Assembly: GCA_947561395.2 (NCBI GenBank)
Contig: OX387182.1
Span: 42,463,949-42,527,948 of the forward strand
Origin: Buxus sempervirens
Lineage: Eukaryota; Streptophyta; Magnoliopsida; Buxales; Buxaceae
Direction of reading: 5' to 3'
DNA: 64,000 nucleotides
This document shows, piece after piece, positions 23,384-36,816 of this stretch. A model generated the notes under the pieces. It saw only the letters and a program-made list of their open reading frames with translations. It had not been told where the DNA came from and did no database searches. Each line of letters begins with the position of its first letter. Position 1 is the stretch's first letter. Both the position numbers and the translations under genes were made by a program.

Positions 23384-26183
23384 TGTGTGCACCCGATTTC
23401 AGTCGCACGACGAGGTGCACGCAAAACGATGCGTGCCTCGGGATTTGCTTGGAGTCGCCACTGCCTGATGGGGTGCAGGCAGACACCTGGGTGCCTAAGT
23501 TCTTCTACTAAGGCTTTTGGTCTGCGGCTTTGAGATTCTAAGTAGGGGCTCGGTTGCGGTCTGGGGAAGTCCGTAGACACCCCAGTCCACCCCGTCAAGC
23601 GACGGGTCCCATAGGTTTCCCTGGTTTTGAGTCAATTCAGTTGGTTTCTTACTCACCCGATTCCTATTCCAGCATGAAATTTGATTAAGTCTGGCGGGAC
23701 CGCCAAAGTGGTGTGGGTCCCTTTACTTGATTTTATCTTTTTTATTAGGATGATCTAGGTCTGGTGGGGTGGGCCCCATTGGAAGGCCCACGGTATCCCT
23801 TGGTGGGCCAAGTGTGGCCCTTTGGACTTTGGCTCACTTTGAATTGATTTTATTTTAGAGTTCAGGTTTGATTATTTAGTGATTTCCATGCAAAGTGGGT
23901 CGGATTGCATTTCGGGTCCCTGGGTGGGCCCCACAGTTGGTTGCCAAGTGGTTTTGATTATTTTGCTTATCTGTGCCAAAAATGGCCAAGTGTTGGGCTT
24001 GGGGCCTTTTACCTGGGCTTGGGCTTGAAAACCCAAGACTTCCTGAGTTGGGGTTTTTGAAACCCTAAGTTGGTTGGGTTCGTGGGCCCGATAGGCCCTA
24101 CCCGTGGTCTCGGTCAAACCACATCCTACTTTAATCATGCATGGCCCAATTAGGGCTTGGGTGGGGCTCAAGTGGTCTGGCCCACTCAAATCTTTTATTA
24201 TCTTAGTTAAGCAAAATGAATTGGTGGGCCCTGTTGGAAGGCCCACTGGAAACCAAGTTGGACCAAGGGTCCAAGTCCCATGTTGGGTTTCCGGGTGACC
24301 CGGAAACCCTATTGGTTCATCCGATTCGGTTTGGAAATAAAACCCACATTCAGCAATAATCATATAAGAAAATACACAAGATTGACACTCTATCAAAAAA
24401 AATTGGCTCATTGTACTAGGTCCAAGCCAAGGTAAGAGTTAGACGCGTAGCAAACAAAGGGGGTGGGGGGTGCGGGAGGCGAAGCCCCCCATGGTACAGT
24501 AAAGGGTATTTTTGGAAATTTTCAAAAATATATCAATTCGGCCTGTTTTAGGGTTGGCGTTCACTTCAGGTGAGCGCCAGTAGGCGCTAAGAACCAGACA
24601 AAATTTGGACCTGGCGCTCACTCAATACTAAGTGAGCGCGAGCTGGGCGCGAGATGGGCGCGAGCTGAGCGCCAAGTGGGCGCGAGATGGGCGCCAGAAT
24701 TGCTCATGGTTTTCAGTGAGCGCGAGCTGAGCGCCAAGTGGGCACCAGCTCGGCGGATAGTAAATAAAAGGGGCGCCCACTTCCTAAGTGAGCGCCAAGT
24801 GGGCGGCTACTCACTGCGCTCTATTTTTTTTTCAAACTCCATTTCCGACTGGTTTTAAGCTCTGTAACTGGTTTCTGGGGATCCTTAGAACCCCAGCAGA
24901 CCTCTGAACATAGTTGGAAATTAATCTAACCTACTTTGTGAGGATCAAACCTCTTTGCAAATCTACAAATCCGAAACAAAAACACTAACAAAACATCTAA
25001 CAACATCTAACAGAACATGAATAAATGAAGAAGGGAACAGGGGGTTTTATCAGGATACAAGAGATGCAAACATCAGGGAGAACATGCTCCCCCCTCGAAT
25101 CACACAACCACTGTTACTAAACGAAATAACAGAAAAGAAAAGATAGCAATAAACTTATTTATTTTGGAACAGAGGCCATCGGGAACATTACCTGGGTGTT
25201 TCAACACCTCTCCGAAGTGGGTGAAGCCTCCTTGGAGCGCGCGAGCAGCCGCCAGAGCAACCTTCTTCTCACACCAAGAGCACGACCTTCGGATTTGACA
25301 AGGAAGAAGAGGAAGGGAGGGGGGAGTGTGTGTTTGGTCTTTATCTTCAAAATCCCGAGCCCAGAAAAACAATGCCGAACCCACGAATGCTAAAACCAGA
25401 GAATACCCAGAATCTCTCAACAAGAAAAATCTCCTCCCAAAAATCCAAACCCCCTTTCTCTCCGAACCCAAAAAAAATGCAGAAACCCCCAAAAGTCCCA
25501 ACCCCTTTGCGCGAGCACTCGCGCGGCTTATATAGGAAAAAAGGGGCCTGCGCTCACTCGCGTGCCACGTCCGCTCGAGCGACCGCATTATGAAAAATCA
25601 TTAAATGCGGCCGCTCGTTTGTCTAAAAAATCCGGAAATTACGATTTAGTCCCTGGTAAATTTCAATTCAATCCGATATTCTCGGCTTTTTACAGATTTA
25701 ATCCTTGGGATATTTCGTATATTTGGATATTTACGGATTCGATCCCTGAGATATTTTCCTGCGCAACTCGCCACGTGGGCAGCTTTTTGCCACGCGCGCA
25801 GATTGCCGGTTTTTCTGCTCGGGAATTTCGTCAGCTCATATTTTCTTCATCCGGGCTCCGATCTGGGCAAACTCAGTTGCGTTAGAATCGTATCGGAGCC
25901 CCCTATCCCATGACCTAGGGGTAGGCCTCTGGATCGGATTTTAGCAGAAAGTCAACTTTTGGCTCTGCTCAAGTTTGACCACCCGCAGAACCCTCATCCG
26001 GACTCCGATTCCTGCAAACTCAATTCCATTAGAATCGTATCGGAATCCTCTTTCCAATGGTAGGAAGCATGGCCATTGATTTGCACCGGATAAAAAGTCA
26101 ACTTTTTGACTTTCTCAAGTTTGACTTTTCAATTAAAATTTCATTTTCTGCATTTTGGGAGGTGCAAAAATGAGGTGCTTACA
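23384..26183 (-). repeat. 3' LTR of the gag-only element
   Basis: Full-length match to 34049-36811, with the same TATA-like box at 25526-25535 and one extra block of about 38 bp in the GCGCTCAC cluster. In the minus sense it is preceded by a purine-rich ACAAAGAGGGACTGC just right of 26183, the likely polypurine tract. Confidence 0.92.
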
Positions 26184-29174
26184 GCAGTCCCTCTTTGTCG
26201 GATTCACCTTGGGGATGAACGACAAAGAATAAAAAAAGAACCTCGTTTTTGCGCCCTGCATTTCTGCCGACATGATTGATGAGCTTAAATCCTCTTGATT
26301 TTCATAAAAAAGGGGGTGGAGACAACAAGCGTTGATCTCCAAAGTAGTAAAAACACCAACTAGTTTCCACTAAGATTTCGAAGTTTGCTCACCCACTTCG
26401 GGCTTCTGGGAGCAACTTCTGATTTTGATTCAGATTAAAAAGGATGGGGTTGGACTTAAGCTCACCAACCTGTTTCGACGTTGATGTAAGGCACTCAATG
26501 ATTTTATCTTTTCTCATTTGTTCCATTAAAGCTTTTAGGTGTTTTTAGATTTCAGATTTGGGATTTGATTTCAAATTTTAGATTTTTAGACTTGGGACTT
26601 TTGAGGACAGTTTTTTTTTTTTTTTTAAGGTTTTGGATTAGGGACTGGAGGGAATGAAGGAGGAGATGCTCTTGGCGAGGAGGTGCTCTCAGCGCTGCTC
26701 GGTGCCTCAAGGGAGCTCACACACCTGTCCTACTCTATTTACAAAAGTGGGAAATGAAAAATTTACAAATGGGGCCATCCTGCCCGAAGATTTCTTCTTT
26801 TTGTCTTCTTTTTCTTGAGAGGTTCTTTGTCTCTTTTTGCTTTTCCAGAGGGGAGGGCGCTTCTGCCAGTCCCCGTTTTAAAAAGGTAGGGGCTTCCCAG
26901 TTCGAAGTAACTCCACTGGGGATTGGCGGGAGTCCCTGTCATCTCACTTTTTTGCATGACTCAGCTCCTTCTTGTCAGGTGTGATTTGATCGGCCTTCCG
27001 GCTCTTGTATTTCTGAGTGGAGGCCCTCCCTGTTCCAAGGAGGAGATCATCATTTAGGCAAACATTGGGGCTTCTTTTGAAAGGACCGTTCCACTGAGGA
27101 TTTGCGGAAGCCTACTTGCATTTGTCTTTCTTTTGCAAAACCAGCCTCTTCAGACTGGGCATGGTCTTGACACACAGCTTCAGGCTTCTTGCACATTCTG
27201 CTGGGGGAAAGAATCAATTTTAGGGACAGAGGAAGTCTTCGCCATTCCCCTTGCCGGTGTATTATTTCATTGGCTTTTCTCCGTTCTGCCTTTCTTCTGC
27301 TCTTGACTTCAGGTATTTCTTGACTCCTGGTTCTTTTGCCTTGCCTGGGCCTACAAAATTCTCACAAAGCAGTGAGGTATCTGAAATTTGAACAGAGGTA
27401 AGCATCCGCGGTTTACTTGCTTTTAATGTGTGTGCCGGTGCACATGACTGAAATGACACAATTTCCAAAAGTTTTTTTTTTGTTGGATATTTGTACAAGT
27501 GATTTTAAAAGAGAGGCGAGACCAACGGTCGTGGTGAATTGCCTTGTTAGCTCGAGGTGTTTCGGGACGGTGTGCTCGACACACAATCCCATGAGACTCT
27601 TGACTCGTGCCAACAAAGGCTGAAAAGATGAAGGGTGCTTCAAAGGGTGTCCCCCCTTTCCCAGTTTTTGTTTTTCTCTCACCTTGATCCAATTCTTCAG
27701 GGTGGTTTCAGGATTTTGCAATTGAGGGTTTTTCCCTTTTCCTTTTCCCTTGGGTTGGTGCCAGTCCCAGTTTACGGATTTTGGCCGACTCGCACATCAT
27801 GTCTCATAGATCAGAGAGGTCTTTACATTAGGACGAAACATTGGCTTGGTTTTAAATCTAAGAAATGAAGGGATATAAGGCCCAAATTCTTATCTTTTCA
27901 TTTCCAGGTTTTGCTCTATGTCTTGCCAAAGCTCGTTATCCTTTTTAGATTCCTTCATCATTAATCTGTATGAATTCCATTTGTCACATTTTCTACAATC
28001 AGAAAGGACTTATTGATGGGACGAAACGAAGGCTGAGGTTTTTGGTTCATGAAAGAAAGGGAGTATGGCTCAAAGTTCTTTGTAAATGGGTCGAGTCATG
28101 TTCTACCATTTTCTTGACTACTTAGGCTTTGCCAATACCTCTTTGCTTTCCTTCACTTTCCTTTTTGAGGTCTTTTGGGACCTTCGCCTTTTCCTTTTGC
28201 TTTTGCTCTTTCATTTTTTTTTTGCTCTGGGATCCTCTTGACTTTTTGCCATGATTAGCAAGTCCCAGTGTATTTCCTACTATCTTTTTCTCTTCTTTGT
28301 TTCTGCTCATTCAGGTCTTCTCTTCTTTACCAAGCGCCAGATTTAGGGCTCATGACTCAGTGGGTTAGAAGAAAGAAAATTATGCTCAAGTGGTTTGACT
28401 AGCGATATGACTTTGAAAACTTGGGAAATAAAGCAAGGATGGCCTTTCATCCTTTTGCAGAAGTTGTGACAACTTGAAATGTTCATGCAAATTCACTCCA
28501 GAATCAATTTATCCTTTTTATTTTATTTTGTAGCTTTGCCCCAGTGTGGGGGTGGCTAGACACAACACGGGTATTTGAACAACATGATTAAGCTCAAAGT
28601 GTTTTGACTAGAGGATCTTTAAAATTCAAGGATGCATGAAGGATGGCCTCTCATCCTTTCTTAGAGACATGATGTTAAAGCCGGCCTCGGCCCTTAACTG
28701 GTTCTTGCACTTTCACTTTCTTTCTTTCTTTTCTCTCAAGGATCGCCCTGCCTTATTGCAAAGGTAGGTTTTTAGGAGGAGAGTTATGGTCTGGATCAGG
28801 AAGGAATTGCCTTTGGCTCAGTCAAGGTTCTCGTGGGACAGTGTACTGCACCCAGCTGAAGACACCTTTGAACAACTCGGCATTTTTCCATGATTGAGGT
28901 CATTGCCAAAAAGGGTGTGGTCTCAGAGCAGTGTCATCATCGACCACTCACTTGTATTTTTTCAAAAAAAAGTTTTTCTTTTCTTTTTGTGTTTTTCAAA
29001 AGGTTTTTTACAAAGCTTGCATGAAAGTAAAAAGCATTTAAAATATTTACAAAACAACCACTCATACCAGGGATACTTGGTGCAAAAAGCAAAGTTCAAC
29101 TTATCCTGGTCATGGTAGACTTGAAGACTTTGGATTTTGGGATTGCTCTCTGCCCTATCGTTTTACCAACTTGT
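26184..29174 (-). other. 3' non-coding interior of the gag-only element
   Basis: About 3 kb between gag and the 3' LTR where an ordinary element would hold pol. Only short, unrelated open frames are present, with pyrimidine-rich stretches on the plus strand. No protease, RT, RNase H or integrase motif was found in any frame. Confidence 0.65.
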
Positions 29175-30752
29175 TCAGCTGGTGCCACTTGAGGATGCCT
29201 GATTGTGGTTAGGGAGAGGATTAGTCTGGATCCCTGTCGCAGGAGTTGTCACTAGGGGATCGACCGAAATCCGCTTGCTGTCGATCAAATCCTGGACATC
29301 GTGCTTCAGTTCCCAGCAGCGATTGGTATGATGTCCGGGGGCTCCCATGTGGTAGTCGCAATACTCATTGGGGTTGTAGGAGCGACTGTTGGACGGTTGC
29401 TGAGTTGGCTGCTTCTTCTGTAAGTACCCTTTCTTCAACAGGGTTGGCAGCAATTCTGTCAAGGGGTAAGGTAAGGGTGCGAACACCCGGTTCATCCTTG
29501 CTTGGAATTCCTCTTTGGTCCACCTCGGCCGACCTGCGGATTGTGCCCCCTAGCCACTATTCTGATTCTCTCTCCTATCGGGTGCCGAGAAGTGGAAGGG
29601 CCTATTCTGCTGGACGTAGTTAACAGCCTCGTCCTCTCTCTTTCTGTCCATGCCTCTTCTAGCGACAGGGTGCCTTCTCTGTTCGGTTGCAAAGCCAGCC
29701 ACTCTACCAGACTTCACCCCGTCTTCTATTCTGTCCGCTACCACGACAAGGTCAGCAAAACTTGCAGCAAACTGCCCCAGTAGCAAAGTGTAGTATGGTT
29801 GCCCCAGCGTTGAGATGAACAATGCCACCATTTCCTTCTCCAACATGGGTGGTTGCACCATACCGGCCATTTCTCGCCATCTCTTTGCATATTCACGAAT
29901 GGACTCAGTGCTCTTCTTTGTCATCTTCTGCAATTCCATTCGAGTGGGCAAGACCTCCGTGTTGAACTTGAAGTGTTCAAGGAATGTACTCGCCAGATCA
30001 TCCCAAGTCCTGATCTGGTTCCTGTCCAGACCGGCAAACCACTTTTGCGCTAAGCCTATCAATGAACGCTGAAAGAACTGGATCATGATTCTCTCATCGT
30101 AGGCGTACTGACACATATCCCCGTAGTATGCCCTGAGGTGAGACAATGGGCACCCACTTCCATCGAACTTCACAAAGTCTGGGCACCTGAACTTTGGCGG
30201 AAGTTGCAGATTGGGGAAGAATCCTAGTCTGTCCAATGAGGCTTCCTTCGGCATAGGACCTTGTTTCACATCCCGCATTTGTTCTTGCAACATTTGCACA
30301 TCCGCTTGTACCTGGGCTGAGACACCTATTGCCTCCCGTGCTCGGTACCACTCTTCTTCTTCGTGCCCCATTCCTTGCGGTACCACTTGCTGCGGTGGTA
30401 CAGCCAAGGGTGCCGGAATCCGTAAGGGCTGCTCTGGTTGGCCTGGCAAACTATGGGGGATCTGTGGTTCTGGCGGCTGTAGGTTCAACTGCGGGGGAAC
30501 TAGTGGTGGCTGTTCTAGCTGTGGCTGTTGTACCGGAGGTGCCGGCTGCTGTGGCGGAGGTACCGGCGGTGGTGGCTGTACAAGCTGCTGTGGCGCTTGC
30601 ATTCTCTCCATTTTCTGCATCATGGCAGTCATCATGGTGGTCATGTTGGCCATCTGCTGATTAAGGCCAGCGATCACAGGGTGGCCTTCCAAGTCCTCCT
30701 GCTCATGAGGCGGGAGAGGTGGCGCTTGCTCGAGTCCTTCAGCAGGATCCAT
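29175..30752 (-). pseudogene. Gag region of the gag-only element
   Basis: Starts MDPAEGLEQAPPLPP, continues with a Pro/Gln-rich stretch, then the capsid-like core (CPDFVKFDGSGCPLSHLRAY, FFQRSLIGLAQKWFAGLD, REYAKRWREMAG) and a CDYHMGAPGHHTNRC zinc knuckle near its end. The core is clearly related to the gag at 59585-61930 (CPDLDKYDGTGCPMSHLKLY, REYAKRWRE-like block). It could supply capsid while the enzymes come from elsewhere. Treated as a fossil that is largely open but not whole. Confidence 0.8.
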
Positions 30753-31159
30753 CTGTAATCTTCTTCTTGAACGTAGGAGGTATGGACTGCGAAACGCAAT
30801 CTTGGTACCTGGGTTTGAAAATAGACAAGTTAGTATAAAGAATGCACATTATAACGAAATATAATGCATGTCTGTGCAGATTGACTGTGATGATTTTCCA
30901 TTATTTATTCTCCTTTTTAACCGCCAATTCAGGGGTAAAGGAAGAGTCCCTGTTTTGATTTTAGGAACTGTGAGAATTGATTTCTACAAATTTTGGAAAC
31001 TGCAAGAGTTGATTTCAAAATATTGGTACATGTCCATGGGACAGTCCCTGTGTTTGATCTCCAGAAACTTCAAGAGTTGATTCCTGCGGGGTAAGTGATT
31101 CCTACCAAATTTGGAGAAATGCGAAATGATTTCCAAAGCAGCAGAAGTACGAAATGACT

Positions 31160-32115
31160 CCAACTGAGATTTGGGGAAGCGCGAAATGGCTTTGGTTGGG
31201 ATTTTGGAAACGCCAAATGGTTTCAGAGTAGTGGAAGCTCGAAATGGCTTCGATTTGGAAACACGAAGTGGTTTCAGATTTTGGGGGAGCACGAAATGGC
31301 TTCGGGAGCAGCAGAAACACGAAATGGCTCCTACTACGAAATGGTTTCAAATTGGGGGAAGCACGAAATGGCTTCAGATTTGGAAACACGAAATGGTTTC
31401 AATTTGGAAACATGAAATGGTTTCAGTTTGGAAAGACGAAATGGTTTCAATTTTGGAAACACGAAATGGTTTCGGATTTGGAAACACGAAGCGGTTTCGG
31501 ATTTTGGAAACACGAAGTGGTTTCGGATTTGGAAACACGAAGCGGTTTCGGATTTTGGAAACACGAAGTGGTTTCAGATTTGGAAACACAAAGTGGTTTC
31601 GGATTTGGAAACACGAAGTGGTTTCGGATTTTGGAAACACGAAGTGGTTTCGGATTTTGGAAACACGAAGTGGTTTCGGATTTGGAAACACGAAGTGGTT
31701 TCGGATTTGGAAACACGAAGTGGTTTCTGATTTGGAAACACGAAGTGGTTTCGGATTTTGGAAACACGAAGTGGTTTCAGATTTGAAAACACGAAGTGGT
31801 TTCGGATTTGGAAACACGAAGTGGTTTCGGATTTGGAAACACGAAGTGGTTTCGGATTTGGAAACATGAAGTGATTTCAGGAGCAGCAGAAACACGAAAT
31901 GGTTTCGACTAAGATTTTGGGAAACACGAAATGGTTTCAATTTGGGGGAAGCACGAAATGGCTTCAAATTAGCGGAAGCGCGAAATGGCTTCGACTAAGA
32001 TTTTGGGAAACATGAAATGGTTTCAATTTTGGGTGAAGCACGAAATGGCTTCGGATTTGGAAACACGAAATGGTTTCGATTTTGGTGGAAGCACGAAATG
32101 GCTTCAACTAAGATT
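31160..32115 (-). repeat. Leader array of 25-26-bp hairpin repeats in the gag-only element
   Basis: About 30 units of the type GAAACACGAAGTGGTTTC plus a short spacer, densest at 31380-31870 and degenerate outside. Each unit has GAAAC and its complement GTTTC at its ends, so each can form a small hairpin. The array lies between primer site and gag. Long open frames in it on both strands are by-products of the repeat. Confidence 0.9.
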
Positions 32116-32119
32116 TTGC

Positions 32120-34027
32120 CATTCAGAGGCGAGGGGAAGAGTCCCTGATTTTGCGGGTAGTCCCGGTTTGGGAAGAAGTCCCGATTTGGGAAGAAGTCCC
32201 TGTTTTGTTTGTTTTTGTTTTTTTTTTGTTGGGAAACACGAAATGATTTCTTAGGGCTGCAGCAGCACAAAGTGGCCTTGACTGAGATTCTACACTTTAA
32301 CACATTTGGTCTTTGCTTGGATTCGAAATTTCTTCTTTCTTCTTTTCATCATTTTTCTTTGTACTTTCAACTTGGGCCGTTGGTCCCTAGCAAGGGTCAG
32401 ACTTGACTTTTTCTTTTGGGCTAGATCACAGCCGATTTATTTCATGATTTTTCTTATTAAGCTGAAGCTGAGTAAGGCACAGGGAATTGGAGCAAGTCCC
32501 GGTGTAGCTTTGGTTTTGGAAAATTTTGCATTCTTTCCCTTGGAAATGATTTAATCAAAGTGTTTGTGCAAATGATTTTGAAGTGTGTGCACTTGATGCA
32601 TGAAGATGCTTGCACAAAATTAAAGCCAAGGCTAGGTGCTATTACCATTCAAAAGCCTATATCCAAAATTCAGAAAATTACATCAAAAAGGGTGTGTGCA
32701 TAGCCCTAAAAAGGTTGGTGCCCTGCGGGGCATGACTTCTAGACACACTTGTGTATGGAAGCACACCCGAGTCCCGGTCTGCTTTCTCTCATCTGTTCTT
32801 TCATCTGCTTTTGATTTCAGGTATCAAACCAAAAGAATTTACAATTTGCCAGCGAGGGCAAAAATTTACATGATATTCACAAAATTCTGCAAAGGATTCA
32901 TCCTTAGGGCTGTTGGGAGCCAAAAGGAAGGATACAAATTTGCTTCAAGGCGGGTAAGCCAAATTCCTAAATCTAGGGTTGGGTGCCCCTACTCTGATCT
33001 GGCATGCTTTCATCTGATTATCTGATCTAGCCGGCTTTCATCTGCTCAAAAGGCTGACCCGGACTCAGAGTGCTTCCAACGGACTCAATGGGTCAAGGCC
33101 CACGGCTCCCAGGACTCCATGCATGGATTTGGGGTGGTTCCCCTGATCAAAATTAGGTTAGCTTCCTAAATTAGGGCTAAGGCAGCCCATAATCTAGGGT
33201 TTCCTCCATTTGATGCAAACAGTGGGGGCCGCTGCCCCTGATGGGCTCTGGATTTTATTTTGATTTCTTTTTCTTACTTCATCATTCACACTATCTCACA
33301 ATCCCAAAACGCGGTTCATTCAGAAGCGTTAGGTGGGGAAGGATACCTAGCCCGAGACATACGCCTACAAGGGTCTGGACCAGTACTAGATCCTCACGTG
33401 CCACGGCAAGAAACCTGTGGTGCTAATGGACTCCGGAAAACTGGGGGATGGGCTTACCCTGCTTTCCCCGGCAAGCCACGGGAGCGTAGGTGCTAATACC
33501 ATCCCAAAGATCAGTTCATAGGAATCAGAAGGGTAAGCTTCTAGAAAGATCTAGATTTTGAAAAAGAAGATGCAGTATCCGTTCTCATCCATTCGGGGTC
33601 GGATCATTCACGCATCCTCCCTCGTGCATGTCACCCCACGCAGTTTATCACAAAAATTGAAACTTGAATCCATCCACGGTGTGGTGGTGTGCCCTTGTGT
33701 GCAGTTGGGCTGAGTGTCGTGTCTAATCGGGTGAGATTTGACTGGATTTTGTTGATAAAGGAATTTTTACTATCTCGTATAGTAAGGTGCAGAATTGGCA
33801 CGCAATACGAGGTTTGGGGAGAGTCCCCAGGTAAGTGGAGGGTCACAGGGAACCACTTAAATTCCACTTGCCTTAGGCAATTATCTCGTCCTTGTGACAG
33901 GACTCCCCGGAATTCGTAATTACGTGTATTCCACGTCTTACTAAGCGAGGTAGTTAGAAACCCTAAAAACGACCCAATCCCTCTTAAGTTGACTCATTCT
34001 AACCAAGGGTCCTATTGGGCTGAGAAA
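32120..34027 (-). other. Leader of the gag-only element, upstream part
   Basis: Between primer site and repeat array; no coding frame of note. In the minus sense it presumably forms the 5' untranslated leader. Nothing else was recognised. Confidence 0.45.
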
Positions 34028-34045
34028 TCCCCAGCAGAGTCGCCA
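34028..34045 (-). promoter_or_regulatory. Primer binding site of the gag-only element
   Basis: Minus strand TGGCGACTCTGCTGGGGA, three bases from the LTR edge. It is nearly identical to the primer site at 57272-57289 and to the tRNA-Arg-type site I recall for Ogre/Tat elements. Confidence 0.82.
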
Positions 34046-34048
34046 GGC

Positions 34049-36811
34049 TGTGCGCACCCGATTTCGGTCGCACGACGAGGCGCACGCAAAACGATGCGTG
34101 CCTCGGGATTTGTTTGGAGTCGCCAGTGCCTGATGGGGTGCAGGCAGACACCTGGGTGCCTAAGTTCTTCTACTAAGGCTTTTGGTCTGCGGCTTTGAGA
34201 TTCTAAGTAGGGGCTCGGTTGCGGTTTGGGGAAGTCCGTAGACACCCCAGTCCACCCCGTCAAGCGACGGGTCCCATAGGTTTCCCTGGTTTTGAGTCAA
34301 TTCAGTTGGTCTCTTACTCACCCGATTCCTATTCCAGCAAGAAATTTGATTAAGTCTGGCGGGACCGCCAAAGTGGTGTGGGTCCCTTTACTTGATTTTA
34401 TCTTTTTTATTAGGATGATCTGGGTCTGGTGGGGTGGGCCCCATTGGAAGGCCCACGGTATCCCTTGGTGGGCCAAGTGTGGCCCTTTGGACTTTGGCTC
34501 ACTTTGAATTGATTTTATTTTAGAGTTCAGGTTTGATTATTTAGTGATTTCCATGCAAAGTGGGTCGGATTGCATTTCGGGTCCCTGGGTGGGCCCCACA
34601 GTTGGTTGCCAAGTGGTTTTGATTATCTTGCTTATCTGTGCCAAAAATGGCCAAGTGTTGGGTTTGGGGCCTTTTACCTGGGCTTGGGCTTGAAAACCCA
34701 AGACTTCCTGAGTTGGGGTTTTTGAAACCCTAAGTTGGTTGGGTTCGTGGGCCCGATAGGCCCTACCCGTGGTCTCGGCCAAACCAAATCCTACTTTAAT
34801 CATGCATGGCCCAATTAGGGCTTGGGTGGGGCTCAAGTGGTCTGGTCCACTCAAATCTTTTATTATCTTAGTTAAGCAAAATGAATTGGTGGGCCCTGTT
34901 GGAAGGCCCACTGGAAACCAAGTTGGACCAAGGGTCCAAGTCCCATGTTGGGTTTCCGGGTGACTCGGAAACCCTATTGGTTCATCCGATTCGGTTTGGA
35001 AATAAAACCCACATTCAGCAATAATCATATAAGAAACTACACAAGATTGACACTCTATCAAAAAAAATTGGCTCATTGTGCTAGGTCCAAGCCAAGGAAC
35101 GAGTTAGACGCGTAGCGAACAAAGGCGGTGGGGGGTGCGGGAGGCGAAGCCCCCCGCGGTACAGTAAAGGGTATTTTTGGAATTTTTCAAAAATATATCA
35201 ATTCGGCCTGTTTTAGGGTTGGCGCTAAGAACCAGACAAAATTTGGACCTGGCGCTCACTCGATACTAAGTGAGCGCGAGCTAGGAGTGAGCTGAGCGCC
35301 AAGTGGGCACGAGATGGGCGCCAGAATTGCTCATGGTTTTAAGTGAGCGCGAGCTGAGCGCCAAGTGGGCGCCAGCTCGGCGGATAGTAAATAAAAGGGG
35401 CGCCCACTTCCTAAGTGAGCGCCAAGTGAGCGGCTACTCACTGCGCTCTGTTTTTCTTTTCAAGCTCCATTTCTGACTGGTTTTAAGCTCTGTAACTGGT
35501 TTCTGGGGATCCTTAGAACCCCAGCAGACCTCTGAACATAGTTGGAAATTAATCTAACCTAGTTTGTGAGGATCAAACCTCTTTGCAAATCTACAAAGCC
35601 GAAACAAAAACACGAACAAAACATCTAACAACATCTAACAGAACATGAATAAATGAAGAAGGGAACAGGGGGATTTATCAGGATACAAGAGATGCAAACA
35701 TCAGGGAGAACATGCTCCCCCCTCGAATCACACAACCACTGTTACTAAATGAAATAACAGAAAAGAAAAGATAGCAATAAACTTATTTATTTTGGAACAG
35801 AGGCCATCGGGAACATTACCTGGGTGTTTCAACACCTCTCCGAAGTGGGTGAAGCCTCCTTGGAGCACGCGAGCAGCCGCCAGAGCAACCTTCTTCTCAC
35901 ACTAAGAGCACGACCTTCGGATTTGACAAGGAAGAAGAGGAAGGGAGGGGGGAGTGTGTGTCTGGTCTTTATCTTCAAAATCCCGAGCCCAGAAAAACAA
36001 TGTCGAACCCACGAATGCTAAAACCAGAGAATACCCAGAATCTCTCAACAAGAAAAATCTCCTCCCAAAAATCCGAACCCCCTTTCTCTCCGAACCCAAA
36101 AAAAATGCAGAAACCCCCAAAAGTCCCAACCCCTTTGCGCGAGCACTCGCGCGGCTTATATAGGAAAAAAGGGGGGTGCGCTCACTCGCGTGCCACGTCC
36201 GCTCGAGCGACCGCATTATGAAAAATCATTAAATGCGGCCGATCGTTTGTCTAAAAAATCCAGAAATTACGATTTAGTCCTTGGTAATTTTCAATTCAAT
36301 CCGATATTCTCGGCTTTTTACAGATTTAATCCTTGGGATATTTCGTATATTTGGATATTTACGGATTCGATCCCTGAGATATTTTCCTGCGCAACTCGCC
36401 ACGTGGGCAGCTTTTTGCCACGCGCGCAGATTGCCGGTTTTGCTGCTCGGGAATTTCGTCAGCTCATATTTTCTTCATCCGGGCTCCGATCTGGGCAAAC
36501 TCAGTTGCGTTAGAATCGTATCGGAGCCCCCTATCCCATGACCTAGGGGTAGGCCTCTGGATAGGATTTTAGCAGAAAGTCAACTTTTGGCTCTGCTCAA
36601 GTTTGACCACCCGCAGAACCCTCATCCGGACTCCGATTCCTGCAAACTCAATTCCATTAGAATCGTATCGGAATCCTCTTTCCAATGGTAGGAAGCATGG
36701 CCATTGATTTGCACCGGATAAAAAGTCAACTTTTTGACTTTCTCAAGTTTGACTTTTCAATTAAAATTTCATTTTCTGCATTTTGGGAGGTGCAAAAATG
36801 AGGTGCTTACA
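34049..36811 (-). repeat. 5' LTR of the gag-only element
   Basis: In the minus sense it starts TGTAAGCACCTCATTTTTGC and ends in CGGGTGCGCACA. A TATA-like CTATATAAGC lies at 36154-36163. It carries clusters of GTGAGCGC/GCGCTCAC and CACTCGCGC words. Confidence 0.92.
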
Positions 36812-36816
36812 ACAAG

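Larger units (their letters stand above)
23384..36811 (-). mobile_element. Nested gag-only LTR element (TR-GAG-like), minus orientation
   Basis: LTRs of 2800 bp (23384-26183) and 2763 bp (34049-36811) are flanked by ACAAG (23379-23383 and 36812-36816). Orientation is set by the primer site beside the right LTR and the minus-strand gag. The 7.9-kb interior holds a repeat-rich leader, a gag gene with zinc knuckle and about 3 kb of apparently non-coding DNA. No protease, RT, RNase H or integrase reading is present, so it depends on enzymes from another element. LTR mismatches are about 2% by eye plus one indel of about 38 bp, younger than the host element. Confidence 0.88.

Noticed and set aside
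23384-26183. Antisense frame of 179 residues (MSQFFLIECQSC...) present in both LTRs of the gag-only element
   Set aside because: Found identically placed in both LTRs (23872-24411 and 34537-35076), lacks any recognised domain, and covers no promoter-consistent unit. Kept as LTR sequence.
30211-30664. Plus-strand frames rich in Cys/Gly or Ala/Val opposite gag
   Set aside because: Shadow frames of the Pro/Gln-rich start of the minus-strand gag.
31171-31967. Long open frames of up to 232 residues on both strands in the GAAAC...GTTTC array
   Set aside because: They are a consequence of a tandem repeat lacking stop codons; all frames look alike and there is no domain.
23384-36811. First reading of this insert as plus-oriented
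   Set aside because: The primer site, gag strand and polypurine side all place it on the minus strand.
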